Notes: generated by a model from the sequence alone, not told the origin. Shown: positions 28,668 to 38,495, counted from the first letter of the stretch. The stretch: DNA of 64,000 bases from Cyanomargarita calcarea GSE-NOS-MK-12-04C (GCA_019359595.1 JAHHGZ010000004.1:1-64000); one strand, 5' to 3'. A program made the numbers and translations.

Positions 28668-28808
28668 CTAACCTGCACAAAATCATTGTTTCTAGTTTAT
28701 TGCTAGTTGTTGAATCTTAGTAGATCGCAAACTTTTCCCCGAACGGCGATCGCCCCAGCTAGAACTAATAAAATTTTGTAGTTTATGATACTTTTTGCTA
28801 GCCAACTC

Positions 28809-30641
28809 TTAATTCGTTTTAACTTGTTTTTTTTCGGGTTTCTGGTACTTATCCGGATACTTCTTCTGGAAATACTCTTCCATTACGCTTAAAGCCATTG
28901 GCGCAGCAACGCTACCACCACCACCACCGGAATGTTCTGCAAACGAAACTACGACAATCTCCGGTTTACCTGCGGGTGCGTATCCACCAAACCAAGCATG
29001 GTTTTGTTTTACACCTTTTTTCCACGCTTCGGCAGTTCCAGTTTTACCTGCAATCGGCGCAACAGTAGGCGAATTTAGCGCTTTTCCTGTTCCTTCAGTT
29101 ATTACCTTACGCAGCCCATCACGTAATATTTTAATTGTTGTCGGCTTCATTCCCACGGATTCGCGCCATTTTTTGGCGTCTTCGTTATCTTTGAGTAAGT
29201 GCGGTTGCACCCGATAACCACCATTCGCAGGTACGGCAAACATCACCGCAACTTGCAAAGGTGTACTCAACAATGCACCTTGACCAATAGACATATTAAT
29301 TGTATGTCCGATAGTCCAAGGCGTTTTTAAGACTTTCTGCGTCCACTTGTCATCGGGAACTAACCCTCTACTTTCTTCTGTCTCAAACTCGAAACCCGTT
29401 CTCTTCCCAAATCCAAATTTGCGCGTCCATTCAATCATCGTCTGACCACCGACACCCCGACCAATTTGGTAGAAAAAGGTGTCGCTACTGTTTGCCATTG
29501 CACCCGTCCACCCTAAAGGACCAAATCCAGCATGGTTCCATTCGCCGAAATTGACACCACCGAAGTTGAGCGAACCGTAAGTTTGCAATACTACATTTGC
29601 TGAAAACTTACCTGATTCTAATCCCGCTGCGGTAGTGACAATTTTAAATGTACTTGCGGGAGGAAATGCACTGAGGGCACGATTTACCAGCGGGTGTTCT
29701 TCCCCTTGTAGGACTTTTCGCAATTCTTTGCGGTCTGGTTTTTGTTGTGAAAAGATATTGGGGTCGAAGGTTGGATGTGAAACCATCGCCAAAATTGCCC
29801 CATTGTTGGGATTCATCACCACAATCGAGCCATTTTTACCTTGCAAAGCCTTTTCTGCGGCTTTTTGCACATCTAAATCGATGGTCAAGTTTAAATCTTT
29901 ACCTGGTGTTGCCTGCTTTTCACCCAATGTTTTAAGCGGACGACCTCGACCGTCTACTTCAACTTGTTGACCGCCCCATTCGCCGCGCAGGGTCTTCTCA
30001 AAGGCTTTTTCTACGCCCATTTGACCGATGACATCTCCCAAACGATATCCGTCATCTTTTCTCACTTTTAGCTGTTCGGCGGTTAATTCACGGGTATAAC
30101 CTAATACGTGTGCTAATTCCTGTTTGTGGGGATAATAGCGTACTGCTTCGGTATGAACTTCCACATCGGGAAGGTCGTCATGGTATTCCTTCAAAGCTGT
30201 GATTTCTTCCATCGTCAAATCGCGGGCAATCCGCACCAGCGTACTGGAATTGGGACCGGCTTGTTCGAGTTTGGCTTCGATTTCCGTTTGGGGAATATCC
30301 AAAATTTGCGATAAACGCGGACCAGCAATTTCTTGCCAACCGGGTTTGGTATGTGCCATAGGCCAGAGATACACCGAACGCGGGTAGCGAGTTGTAGCTA
30401 GGAGTTTGCCGTTGCGGTCAAAAACATTTCCTCTCTCGGGTAGTTTGGGGATCGTTCTCACCCGGTTCGACTGGGCGCGATCGCTATGTTTTTTCCCTTC
30501 TACTACTTGTAGGTGTGCCAAGCGAACGCTCATGGCACTAATTGAGGATAAGGTTAATAAAATTAAAAATAAGGGTCGGAAGCCTTTACCGACAGTTACA
30601 GTCTCTTTCTTTTTGCCAAATCCCGAGTTTAAGAGTGCCAT
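28809..30641 (-). CDS. mrdA: Penicillin-binding protein 2 (elongasome transpeptidase)
   Basis: 610 aa. One N-terminal transmembrane helix (~23-42), PBP dimerisation domain (~60-250), then a transpeptidase domain with SxxK = STFK (PPASTFKIVTTAAG), SxN-like SSD (ANSSDTFFYQIG) and KTGT (AGKTGTAEAW). RGNVFDRNGKLLA is the class B PBP signature. Acts with RodA and MreBCD in lateral wall synthesis; mreBCD is 2.5 kb away. The basic C-terminus is Lys-rich. Confidence 0.93.
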   Translation of the reverse strand: MALLNSGFGKKKETVTVGKGFRPLFLILLTLSSISAMSVRLAHLQVVEGKKHSDRAQSNRVRTIPKLPERGNVFDRNGKLLATTRYPRSVYLWPMAHTKPGWQEIAGPRLSQILDIPQTEIEAKLEQAGPNSSTLVRIARDLTMEEITALKEYHDDLPDVEVHTEAVRYYPHKQELAHVLGYTRELTAEQLKVRKDDGYRLGDVIGQMGVEKAFEKTLRGEWGGQQVEVDGRGRPLKTLGEKQATPGKDLNLTIDLDVQKAAEKALQGKNGSIVVMNPNNGAILAMVSHPTFDPNIFSQQKPDRKELRKVLQGEEHPLVNRALSAFPPASTFKIVTTAAGLESGKFSANVVLQTYGSLNFGGVNFGEWNHAGFGPLGWTGAMANSSDTFFYQIGRGVGGQTMIEWTRKFGFGKRTGFEFETEESRGLVPDDKWTQKVLKTPWTIGHTINMSIGQGALLSTPLQVAVMFAVPANGGYRVQPHLLKDNEDAKKWRESVGMKPTTIKILRDGLRKVITEGTGKALNSPTVAPIAGKTGTAEAWKKGVKQNHAWFGGYAPAGKPEIVVVSFAEHSGGGGGSVAAPMALSVMEEYFQKKYPDKYQKPEKKQVKTN

Positions 30642-30749
30642 AGGTATAAAAATCCAGCCGAATTACTTAATATATGTATACGATGATATGGAAGCCTTAC
30701 CCGAATTAATAATCCGAGGATTTGCATCTCGTTTCAGTTAAAAATAGGT

Positions 30750-30934
30750 AACACCAATTCTATGTGAGGTTGCGCTTTATTCACCCCTTAGCATAGAATG
30801 CTGGACGTTCGCCCTTGGCGTTCACGTTCACGTAGGCAAAGCCAATCTCCTTGAGATTCAGTGTGCCTGAAGCGTTTAGGGTAGCCCACCTTACTATGGG
30901 CTAATTAGGCGGATCTTCATAGTATTTGGTATAA
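30750..30934. repeat. MITE-like element with imperfect terminal inverted repeats
   Basis: Left end ACACCAATTCTATGTGAGG and right end (reverse complement) ATACCAAATACTATGAAGAT match each other and the ends of the elements at 32357 and 62229. The inner part has CGTTCACGTTCACG and other short inverted repeats. Confidence 0.65.
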
Positions 30935-31139
30935 CAATCTTAAAATAAGATAAATTTTTATTTTCCGTATGCTTTGGCAACTACATTAAGCTGGAATTTA
31001 TATAACTTTTTCTTATTATATGTATAGTTTAAGTTTATATATCATAATTTGGTAGATATATACTAGCAGGAACTTGGATTTTATATAGAATTATTCATTG
31101 AAGAAGTAAATTTTTCAACACACAAAACTTACTCAAAAG

Positions 31140-31232
31140 GGGCGTTGTGCGTACATTCGCCCTCGACGTTCCCCAAGTAGCCTGCTGACCCAGACTAATA
31201 ATTTGGCACAACTTCATAATATTCGGTATCAG
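31140..31232. repeat. Partial copy of the same MITE-like family
   Basis: Inner CGCCCTCGACGTTCCCC and the right end GGCACAACTTCATAATATTC-GGTATC resemble the 30750 element; the left end is not recognisable. Confidence 0.45.
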
Positions 31233-31537
31233 TATCTGTTTAGGTGCGTTTGGATTTGTAGCCTACGCATTTTTCATGGCAGCAATCCTGCAAGCTCATG
31301 AATTTTCGTCAAATTGCCTGCCTTGCGGGAGAATGTATTTATTGGAACATTTTAAGTGTTAATTATTAACAGTCAGAGCTACAAAAATCTCCTCGATTCG
31401 TGGTGTAATTTTTTGAGTTTCCAAAAATGTAACCGCTCATATTTTGGATGGTGGCAGTGTGAAAGTAGAAACATATCAACGATGAAGGCATTTTTTCTAA
31501 AGTGTCTTGAGGTAATTTTTTGAGGAGTGGAAATTTG

Positions 31538-32296
31538 ATGAATACAAATGTTTTGTCCGGTTTAAGGAGAATAAATGCTGGAAGATTCTGGAAAACTTTG
31601 CCTGTAGCATTACTAGTATGTGTAAGTTTTTCAGTGCCTGTTTTAGCACAAGAGAAACTAGAAAGGGCGTTTAAAACACTGACAGTAAGTGGTAGAGGTG
31701 TTGAATCAATACCCACAACATTGTCTCGGGTAAATTTGGGGGTAGAAGTTCAAGGCAAAGTAGCCCAAGATGTACAGCAAGAAGCCGCCCGCAGATCGTC
31801 TGCAGTCGTGGCTCTGCTGAAGAATCGCGGCGTAGAAAAATTACAAACTACGGGGATTAACCTTAACCCAGTTTATAGCTACAACAACAACGTGCAGAAG
31901 ATTACAGGTTATTCTGCTAGTAATACAGTAAGTTTTAGAATTAGCACAGAAAAAGCCGGTATATTGTTAGATGAAGCGGTAAAAGCAGGCGCATCGCGAA
32001 TTGATGGGATTAGCTTTATTGCCAGTGACGAAGCGATCGCACAAGCCCAAAAACAAGCCTTAAAAAAAGCTACCCAAGAAGCCCAACAGCAGGCTGATGC
32101 CGTATTTGGTGCCCTGGGTTTCAAGCCGAAAGAAATTGTCAGCATTCAAGTTAACAGCGCCAGCCCACCACCACCGATAATGGTGCAGCAAGGTAGTTAT
32201 TCACGCAATGCCAAACTTTCAGCCGATGCTTCTACCCCTGTAGCAGGTGGTGAGCAAGAAGTAGAAGCATCTGTGACATTGCAAATTAGTTATTAG
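31538..32296 (+). CDS. SIMPL (DUF541) domain secreted protein
   Basis: 252 aa from the ATG at 31538, preceded by GAGGAG; the 6-codon longer frame lacks an RBS. Signal peptide with cleavage near VPVLAQ (~35). SIMPL features: TLTVSGRGVESIPTTLSRVN, VEKLQTTGINLNPVYSYNN, and a long Ala/Gln-rich helix (~165-190). SIMPL proteins are periplasmic with poorly defined function. Convergent to ssb. Confidence 0.88.
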   Translation: MNTNVLSGLRRINAGRFWKTLPVALLVCVSFSVPVLAQEKLERAFKTLTVSGRGVESIPTTLSRVNLGVEVQGKVAQDVQQEAARRSSAVVALLKNRGVEKLQTTGINLNPVYSYNNNVQKITGYSASNTVSFRISTEKAGILLDEAVKAGASRIDGISFIASDEAIAQAQKQALKKATQEAQQQADAVFGALGFKPKEIVSIQVNSASPPPPIMVQQGSYSRNAKLSADASTPVAGGEQEVEASVTLQISY

Positions 32297-32356
32297 TTAT
32301 TAGTTAGTTGTTGGTTGTTGATTGCTAACTCAATACTCATAACTGCCAACCACTAA

Positions 32357-32470
32357 TACCAATTCTGTATGAAGATGCACATAATCAAGACCCCCCTGTA
32401 GTCCCCCCTTGGCAAGGGGGGACGGCGTAGCCGGGGGGTAATATATGCAGCTTCACAAAGAAACGGTATA
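32357..32470. repeat. MITE-like element
   Basis: About 114 bp with terminal inverted repeats: TACCAATTCTGTATGAAGAT at the left, reverse complement TACCGTTTCTTTGTGAAGCT at the right. The centre is a G/C-run hairpin CCCCCCTT-GGC-AAGGGGGG. Lies between convergent SIMPL and ssb genes, where the hairpin could terminate both. Confidence 0.8.
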
Positions 32471-32481
32471 ACCACTAACAA

Positions 32482-32844
32482 CTAACCAAAATTCTCAGGA
32501 CTACTATCTCCCATATCCCCCTCAGAATCACGCCTAGAACCGAGTAACTCGAGTTGATCTACTTGAATTACTGGTGAAGAACGGGGTGTTCCAGTATTGC
32601 GATCGCTCCAAGTATCAAACTTCAAAGAACCTTTAACGCCAATTTGCTTGCCTTTACGGACATAAGTACCGGCCACCTCAGCGGTTTTTCCCCATAGTTC
32701 CAAAGTGAACCAATCCGGTTCATCGCTATTGCGCCGCCGATTCACTGCCAAAGTCAAGCGACATTTCACCTTTCCAGACTCAAAATACTTCATATCAGGG
32801 TCGCTACCGACACGACCGATCAGGGTGACAACATTGATACTCAT
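32482..32844 (-). CDS. ssb: Single-stranded DNA-binding protein
   Basis: 120 aa. OB-fold SSB: MSINVVTLIGRVGSDPDMKY, FTLELWGKTAEVAGTYVRKG, IGVKGSLKFDTW. Ends in a short acidic tail (EGDMGDSSPENFG) lacking the classic DDDIPF tip, as in the compact cyanobacterial SSBs, which may limit partner recruitment. The genome probably has another, longer ssb elsewhere. Confidence 0.92.
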   Translation of the reverse strand: MSINVVTLIGRVGSDPDMKYFESGKVKCRLTLAVNRRRNSDEPDWFTLELWGKTAEVAGTYVRKGKQIGVKGSLKFDTWSDRNTGTPRSSPVIQVDQLELLGSRRDSEGDMGDSSPENFG

Positions 32845-33161
32845 ATATGTGTTACCTTTCAGTACAGTTGTACCTATTTACCGCGATCTCCATAATAGCG
32901 AATTGTTAAGCTATTGAGACGATGTTAAATAATTGACAATTATCGTGACTTCCGCTCTTAGGATCAAAATACTCTTGCAAGACTACAAAACCTTACGGAT
33001 ATACTGAAGTAGCCTAAGAATATCAAAAAGTAGCAGCCCAATCCATAGTAAAGATTCCCAAAAGTTATATAAAAAATAGCGTGCTTTACTAGACTCGGGT
33101 TAAAAAAAGTAATAAAATCCAGCACGATTCTATCTTACGGTCGTAGTCAAAAGTATCGCAA
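32845..33161. promoter_or_regulatory. Divergent ssb / mreB promoter region
   Basis: 317 bp, AT-rich, no gene. A candidate -10 is visible only loosely; no operator seen. Confidence 0.4.
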
Positions 33162-34223
33162 ATGGGGGCGAACATACGCGTGGGTCTATTCAGCAGGTTT
33201 TCCTTGTCGCGGGATATGGGTATCGACCTCGGTACTGCCAACACCCTGGTTTACGTATCTGGTAAAGGCATTGTACTCCAAGAGCCTTCGGTAGTTGCCA
33301 TCGATCAAAATGAAAAGGTGGCATTGGCAGTTGGAGAAGAAGCCAAAAAAATGCTCGGTCGGACACCGGGGAATGTGGTTGCCCTACGCCCCTTGCGTGA
33401 TGGTGTAATCGCTGACTTCGATACCGCCGAACTGATGCTGAAGAGTTTTATTCAGCGTGTAAATGAAGGCAAATCTCTAGTTCTCCCTAGGATTGTCATT
33501 GGCATTCCTAGTGGGGTAACGGGTGTAGAAAGACGGGCTGTGATGGATGCAGCTACTCAGGCAGGGGCACGAGAAGTTTACTTAATCGATGAACCTGTGG
33601 CAGCGGCTATTGGTGCGGGCTTACCTGTAGCCGAACCGACTGGGAATATGATTATCGATATTGGTGGTGGAACTACAGAAGTTGCGGTACTGAGTCTCCA
33701 AGGTACGGTACTGAGCGAGTCAGTACGTATTGCAGGAGATGAATTGACCGAATCAATTATCCAGTACATGAAGAAAGTTCATAATTTAGTAATTGGGGAG
33801 CGTACCGCAGAAGATATCAAAATTCGTGTTGGTTCCGCCTACCCAACTCACGAAGATGAAGAAGCGATGATGGAAGTTCGCGGTTTACACCTGCTTTCTG
33901 GGTTACCCCGAACAGTCACCATCAAGGGTCCAGAAATTCGTGAAAGCATGGCAGAACCATTGTCTGTAATTATCGAAGCGGTGAAACGAACTCTGGAGCG
34001 GACACCTCCGGAGTTGGCAGCAGACATTATCGATCGAGGTATCATGCTCGCAGGCGGTGGCGCATTGCTCAAAGGCATAGATACCCTAATCAGCCATGAA
34101 ACAGGGATTGTGACACACGTCGCTGCTGACCCTTTATGCTGTGTTGTATTGGGAACTGGTCGTGTGCTTGAAAACTTCAAGCAACACGAAAGAGTATTTA
34201 GCGCTCGTTCTCGAAACATCTAG
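33162..34223 (+). CDS. mreB: Rod shape-determining actin-like protein MreB
   Basis: 353 aa; a GTG at 33180 would give the more usual [12 protein letters not shown] start. Actin fold: phosphate 1 motif [13 protein letters not shown], connect 1 and phosphate 2 [14 protein letters not shown], adenosine motif [13 protein letters not shown]. Polymerises under the membrane to direct wall elongation; needed for cell shape in filamentous Anabaena. First gene of mreBCD. Confidence 0.97.
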   Translation: MGANIRVGLFSRFSLSRDMGIDLGTANTLVYVSGKGIVLQEPSVVAIDQNEKVALAVGEEAKKMLGRTPGNVVALRPLRDGVIADFDTAELMLKSFIQRVNEGKSLVLPRIVIGIPSGVTGVERRAVMDAATQAGAREVYLIDEPVAAAIGAGLPVAEPTGNMIIDIGGGTTEVAVLSLQGTVLSESVRIAGDELTESIIQYMKKVHNLVIGERTAEDIKIRVGSAYPTHEDEEAMMEVRGLHLLSGLPRTVTIKGPEIRESMAEPLSVIIEAVKRTLERTPPELAADIIDRGIMLAGGGALLKGIDTLISHETGIVTHVAADPLCCVVLGTGRVLENFKQHERVFSARSRNI

Positions 34224-34239
34224 CATACATAGACAATTT

Positions 34240-34274
34240 CAGATATTGGATTCCTCACAAGAATCCAATATCTG
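34240..34274 (+). terminator. Hairpin between mreB and mreC
   Basis: CAGATATTGGATTC and GAATCCAATATCTG form a perfect 14-bp stem with a 7-nt loop. No T run follows, so it is more likely a partial attenuator or mRNA-stabilising element that sets mreB above mreCD than a full terminator. Confidence 0.75.
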
Positions 34275-34278
34275 AATT

Positions 34279-34338
34279 AACAGTTATTCAGTTATCAGTT
34301 AAATACGAGCGGTTCGGTGTCCCCCACCTATTGGTGGT
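34279..34338 (+). repeat. Left copy of inverted repeat flanking mreCD
   Basis: Includes GAGCGGTTCGGTGTCCCCCA, followed by CCTATTGGTGGT. It matches the reverse complement of 35899-35963. Confidence 0.85.
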
Positions 34339-34414
34339 AATTGTTGAAAAACTTGAGCATAAGCTAATAAAGACCGTTCGCTGATTTTATCTCTCGGCTA
34401 GCAATTAAGTATAT

Positions 34415-35236
34415 ATGTTTACAGTACGTCGGTGGTGGGAGCGTAAGGGGTTACAACTCGGACTGCTAGCTTTAGTAGTCGGTAGCGCCTGGATACTTAG
34501 ACAAACTCAAGGTTCACTTCTACTTGAGGTGTACCAAGGTATTAGCGAGGGTATTACCCGTCCGTTGCAGATGTTGCAAACTGGACCAAGCCCAGAAGAA
34601 CGCCTTCAAGATGCGCGGGTATTGGAATTAAAAACCCGTGTAGAAGACTTGGAAACTCAAAATCAAAAGTTACAAAATTTATTAGGCTACGTACAAAAAG
34701 AGCCTCCTCAATCGCGTCCAATTCCGGCGCGGGTCGTGGGACGTAGTGCTGATAACTGGTGGCAACAAGTCACCCTAAATCGCGGAGCTAATGCTGGAAT
34801 TCAGTCCGGCTTTGTAGTCAAGGCTGAAGGCGGATTAGTGGGTTTAGTAGAAGATGTAACTCCCAATACCAGCCGTGTATTGTTAATCAGTGACCTTAAG
34901 AGCCAGGTGGGTGTATCAATTAGCCGTACTGGAGCTAAGGGAGTGTTGCGAGGAGATGGTTCTGCGGAAGGAGTACTGGAGTTTTACGAAAAAGTCCCGA
35001 ATGTAAAACCAGGAGATTTGGTTTCTACATCCACTTATAGTCAGAAGTTTCCTTCTGGTGTAGCGATCGGACAAGTGAAGTCCTTGGATTTAAAGAAACT
35101 GCCAGCATCAATCGCCAAAATTGAACTGTTCCCACCGATACGATCCCTAGATTGGGTTTCTGTATACCCGAAGCCAGTAACCCCAGATGTCGAAACTCAA
35201 AAGTCGGCGTCAGATGTGCCACAAAAGTCTAAGTAG
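34415..35236 (+). CDS. mreC: Rod shape-determining protein MreC
   Basis: 273 aa. One N-terminal transmembrane helix (~15-27), a coiled coil (~60-92, LELKTRVEDLETQNQKLQNL), then the periplasmic beta-barrel part (ARVVGRSADNWWQQVTLNRG, GFVVKAEGGLVGLVEDV). Bridges MreB/MreD to PBP2. Ends 11 bp before mreD. Confidence 0.95.
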   Translation: MFTVRRWWERKGLQLGLLALVVGSAWILRQTQGSLLLEVYQGISEGITRPLQMLQTGPSPEERLQDARVLELKTRVEDLETQNQKLQNLLGYVQKEPPQSRPIPARVVGRSADNWWQQVTLNRGANAGIQSGFVVKAEGGLVGLVEDVTPNTSRVLLISDLKSQVGVSISRTGAKGVLRGDGSAEGVLEFYEKVPNVKPGDLVSTSTYSQKFPSGVAIGQVKSLDLKKLPASIAKIELFPPIRSLDWVSVYPKPVTPDVETQKSASDVPQKSK

Positions 35237-35247
35237 GTGGGAATATC

Positions 35248-35889
35248 ATGAGAGTCAAGGTTCCTGTATTTTGGCGCAAGGAAAAGAAACCGCGCAGTCA
35301 ATCCGAACACAAACCCGATCGCCGAAAAAGCAAACTACCGAAAATAGCCGAACTTACTCGTTGGCATCCCAGAACGCGGCAAATAGTTGATTTGACTGCG
35401 ATATGCGGCTCCGTGATGTTCTGTTTGCTGTTGCTGCCAACCCGCTTTCCTGGTATGGAATTATTAGGAATTGGGCCTAATTGGTTATTGATTTGGGTGG
35501 TAACTTGGAGTGTGAAGCGTTCTGCTTTTCAAGGCGCATTAGCAGGCATAATTCTGGGGTTCCTGCAAGATGCCATGACATCGCCAAATCCTTCTCATGC
35601 CGTGGGTTTAGGATTGGTGGGACTTGCAACTGGTTTGATGCAGAAGCAGCGGTTTATCCAAGAAGACTTTGTTTCTATTGCTTTAATAGTCTTTGGGATG
35701 GCTGCAATGGCTGAAACTATTTTTGCTGCACAGTTAGTTTTTAGTGGCGATCGCAATGTGGCCGACGTTTGGGCGTACCATCAAAAAGTTGCTCTTGCTT
35801 CTGCGATTCTCAGTAGTCTCTGGGCACCTGTACTTTATTACCCCTTAAATCGCTGGTGGCAGCAGTTGAAGCTGGCTGAACAGTCTTAA
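35248..35889 (+). CDS. mreD: Rod shape-determining protein MreD
   Basis: 213 aa. Basic N-terminal ~45 residues (KEKKPRSQSEHKPDRRKSK) precede five or so transmembrane helices. TRFPGMELLGIGPNWLLIWVV and GALAGIILGFLQDAMTSP are typical of cyanobacterial MreD. The basic cytoplasmic extension is a lineage feature. Translationally close to mreC. Confidence 0.92.
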   Translation: MRVKVPVFWRKEKKPRSQSEHKPDRRKSKLPKIAELTRWHPRTRQIVDLTAICGSVMFCLLLLPTRFPGMELLGIGPNWLLIWVVTWSVKRSAFQGALAGIILGFLQDAMTSPNPSHAVGLGLVGLATGLMQKQRFIQEDFVSIALIVFGMAAMAETIFAAQLVFSGDRNVADVWAYHQKVALASAILSSLWAPVLYYPLNRWWQQLKLAEQS

Positions 35890-35898
35890 AAAAGTCAC

Positions 35899-35963
35899 AC
35901 CACCAATCAGTGGGGGGCACCGAACCGCTTGTATTGTATTGAATTGATAACTGATAACTGTTA
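35899..35963 (-). repeat. Right copy of inverted repeat flanking mreCD
   Basis: ACCACCAATCAGTGGGGGGC, ACCGAACCGCT and TTGATAACTGATAACTGTTA are the reverse complement of 34279-34338. The pair encloses exactly mreC and mreD. Confidence 0.85.
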
Positions 35964-36033
35964 AATCAACGAGTGCGGAGTGTGGATAGTTTCAGGTTAC
36001 ATCCTGAACTAATGAGTCAGGAAAGAGTGACAA

Positions 36034-36085
36034 AGGAGTGAGGAATCGTCTGTTTATCAGGCGAATCTCACTCCTCAATTTTTTT
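36034..36085 (+). terminator. Terminator of the mre operon
   Basis: AGGAGTGAGGAATCG pairs with CGAATCTCACTCCT (one mismatch/bulge), followed by CAATTTTTTT. Confidence 0.85.
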
Positions 36086-36277
36086 CAATTGCAAAAGTTT
36101 GATAAGGTGGAGCGTGAGTGGTACTTATAACTGTAGGTGTAAAGAAGAAATATAAAATTCCAAATTTTGTTTAAATTCACTGACATCCTATAGTTTGTTT
36201 AAAGTTATGATAATTCCGAAGCGTGCGCTCAAAATAATACATTTATCCCCAATGGCGATCGCCCGAAAGAACTTTTA
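36086..36277. other. ribD upstream region
   Basis: 192-bp AT-rich spacer with one HIP1-like GCGATCGC at 36256. No FMN riboswitch features seen. Confidence 0.4.
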
Positions 36278-37393
36278 GTGAATTCTAAACTTCAAATTGG
36301 AACAGACTTTGACGAACGGATGATGCAGCGGTGTGTGCAATTGGCACGCACGGCATTGGGACGCACATCCCCAAATCCTTTAGTAGGGGCTGTAATTGTC
36401 AAAGATGGGGAAATAGTCGGCGAAGGATTCCATCCCCGTGCAGGTGAACCTCATGCAGAAGTCTTTGCTCTAAGGGCCGCAGGTGACAACGCACGCGGGG
36501 CTACAATTTATGTCAGCCTCGAACCTTGCAATCACTACGGACGTACCCCCCCTTGTTCAGAAGCTTTGGTTGCTGCTGGGCTGGCAAAAGTGGTGGTAGG
36601 TATGGTAGACCCCAATCCCTTGGTTGCAGGTGGTGGGATTGCCCGTTTGCGTGCCGCTGGGATAGAAGTTTTGGTAGGGGTAGAAGAGGAAGCTTGTAAG
36701 CAATTAAATGAAGGTTTTATTCATCGGATTCTCGAAAAACGTCCTTTGGGAATTTTGAAATATGCTATGACCTTAGATGGCAAAATTGCGACAACTAGCG
36801 GTCATAGTGCTTGGGTGACAAACGAGGTTGCCCGCACAGAAGTGCATCAATTGCGAGTTAGCTGTGATGCTGTCATCATCGGTGGAAGTACCTTAAGACA
36901 AGATAATCCCCACCTCACCAGCCATACTGTAGGGGCACACAATCCTTTACGGGTGGTAATGAGTCGCCAGCTAAATCTACCAGAAAATGCTAACCTGTGG
37001 CAGACTTATGTCGCTCCGACTTTGGTATTGACTGAGGTAGGAGCAAACCCCCGTTTTCAAAAATTCTTGCGTCAACAAGGTGTAGAAGTGTTGGAATTAA
37101 CACAACTTACACCAGACACAGTAATGGGGTATTTATATGACAGAGGTTTTTGTAGCGTGCTTTGGGAGTGTGGTGGAGTGTTAGCTGCTAAGGCAATCCA
37201 AGAAAGAGCAGTGCAAAAAATCCTAGCGTTTATTGCCCCGAAAATCATTGGTGGTATTAATGCTCCCACTCCTGTAGGTGATTTAGGTTTAACCACTATG
37301 ACCGAAGCGCTATCTCTAGAACGTGTTCGTTGGCGTGTAGTTGGTTCTGATTGCTTGGTGGAAGGTTATTTACCCAATAATGTTATTTGTTAG
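36278..37393 (+). CDS. ribD: Bifunctional riboflavin deaminase/reductase RibD
   Basis: 371 aa, GTG start. N-terminal CDA-type deaminase with zinc ligands in GEPHAEVFAL and EPCNHYGRTPPC, followed by a C-terminal dihydrofolate-reductase-like domain (YAMTLDGKIATTSGHSAWV onward). Catalyses the second and third steps of riboflavin synthesis. The C-terminus is immediately followed by GTTAGTT heptamer repeats. No other rib gene in the window. Confidence 0.95.
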   Translation: MNSKLQIGTDFDERMMQRCVQLARTALGRTSPNPLVGAVIVKDGEIVGEGFHPRAGEPHAEVFALRAAGDNARGATIYVSLEPCNHYGRTPPCSEALVAAGLAKVVVGMVDPNPLVAGGGIARLRAAGIEVLVGVEEEACKQLNEGFIHRILEKRPLGILKYAMTLDGKIATTSGHSAWVTNEVARTEVHQLRVSCDAVIIGGSTLRQDNPHLTSHTVGAHNPLRVVMSRQLNLPENANLWQTYVAPTLVLTEVGANPRFQKFLRQQGVEVLELTQLTPDTVMGYLYDRGFCSVLWECGGVLAAKAIQERAVQKILAFIAPKIIGGINAPTPVGDLGLTTMTEALSLERVRWRVVGSDCLVEGYLPNNVIC

Positions 37394-37530
37394 TTGTTGG
37401 TTGTTAGTTGTTGGTTGTTAGTTGTTGGTTGTTATTTGTTGGTTGTTGGTTGTTGGTTGGAGCTTTGGAGCGTTGTTGACTACTAACCACTATCCACTAT
37501 CCACTATCCACTATCCACTATCCACTATCC
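37387..37530. repeat. Two heptamer arrays, (GTTGGTT)n then (CCACTAT)n
   Basis: About ten GTTGTTA/GTTGGTT units (37390-37460) followed by six (CCACTAT) units (37489-37530). Two different 7-mer families lie back to back between convergent ribD and the 72-aa gene. Confidence 0.9.
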
Positions 37531-37546
37531 ACTAACCAATAACCAA

Positions 37547-37765
37547 TTAAGAATACTGGCGTTCGAGAACAATATCACGGATCAGAGATAGCCGAGATTG
37601 GATGTACTCGCACAAGGAATCGGTTTCGTTACAGTCTAGTAAGCCTCGGTTTTTAGTTTGTTTGACTAACCAAATAACCAAGCTAGCGTCGTCCAATTGC
37701 AAAAGCGTTTTTGAACAAGCAGTTTCAACTACAGACCACAACAGACGCATTATCTGAGGAGTCAT
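37547..37765 (-). CDS. Small conserved hypothetical protein
   Basis: 72 aa, helical: MTPQIMRLLWSVVETACSKT, LQLDDASLVIWLVKQ, DSLCEYIQSRLSLIRDI. Resembles short cyanobacterial proteins of unknown function. No membrane helix or metal motif. Confidence 0.7.
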   Translation of the reverse strand: MTPQIMRLLWSVVETACSKTLLQLDDASLVIWLVKQTKNRGLLDCNETDSLCEYIQSRLSLIRDIVLERQYS

Positions 37766-38153
37766 TAGACCTCCATTGAATCATTAGCTGACTAAATTTA
37801 GGATACACAATCCAAGCAGAAGCTTCAGGGATGAATGTAGATGATGACACAAGTGTTATTAAAAACTTAATAATTAGAGTTATAACTTGATGAAGTTTAA
37901 GAATCAGAAATTTGACAGGACTTATATGGTAATGTCCGCTTAAATGGTCATAATATTGTCAAAAGTATACAAATCTGCGTCAGATCAGGAAGTAAAAATT
38001 TACAAACCTTTTCTGTTCTCTCACAAGTTCCTCAAATTTTTTGCCTAACTTAAAAACATAGTTGACGTTGTACTAAAGTACAAAGCTAAAAACAATAGGC
38101 CATGCGATCGCTGTACAAAAAATAGCCCAAATTATTAACCAAGGTAAAAATAT
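37766..38153. other. hypA upstream region
   Basis: 388 bp, AT-rich, divergent promoters. TGTACA occurs at 38112 without the accompanying transposon-end repeats. No gene. Confidence 0.4.
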
Positions 38154-38495
38154 ATGCATGAAATTGGATTGATGCAAAATATCTTGGACACTGCTGTAGA
38201 ACGTGCAGAACAAGAAGGCGCTCACCGAATTTACATGGTGGAAATGCGTGTTGGTAGGGCATTCGGTGTAGCACCGAAATCATTAGAGATGGCTTTTGAT
38301 GTTGTCAAAAAAGGGACAATTGCCGAAATGGCTAAACTTCAAGTTGATTATGTTCCAACCGTCTGCTATTGCTCTAACTGCAAGATTGAATTTCAACCCA
38401 CTGATTTACTTTATGAATGCCCAGAGTGCCACCAAGCATATTGTGAAGTAAGACAAGGTAAAGAATTTGAGCTTGCTTCATTGGATGTTTCGTGA
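38154..38495 (+). CDS. hypA: Hydrogenase maturation nickel metallochaperone HypA
   Basis: 113 aa. Begins MHEIGL, with His2/Glu3 as nickel ligands, and has a zinc finger of two CxxC pairs (CSNC ... CPEC, ~79-98). Delivers Ni to NiFe hydrogenase. Alone here: no hypB-F or hydrogenase genes in the window, so it may serve an uptake or bidirectional hydrogenase encoded elsewhere. Confidence 0.95.
   Translation: MHEIGLMQNILDTAVERAEQEGAHRIYMVEMRVGRAFGVAPKSLEMAFDVVKKGTIAEMAKLQVDYVPTVCYCSNCKIEFQPTDLLYECPECHQAYCEVRQGKEFELASLDVS

Larger units (their letters stand above)
30642..31537. other. 900-bp spacer with dispersed repeats
   Basis: No gene. Holds the inverted-repeat element at 30750-30934 and a partial relative near 31140-31230 (ends in CACAACTTCATAATATTCGGTATC). 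The rest is very AT-rich. Confidence 0.5.

Noticed and set aside
33578-34219. Minus-strand ORFs within mreB
   Set aside because: Shadows of mreB codon bias.
36086-36277. FMN riboswitch before ribD
   Set aside because: None of the RFN-element conserved strings were found.
38100-38120. TGTACA near hypA as the missing transposon end
   Set aside because: It is not followed by TGTCA/TGACA repeats and lacks a matching CTTTT duplication.
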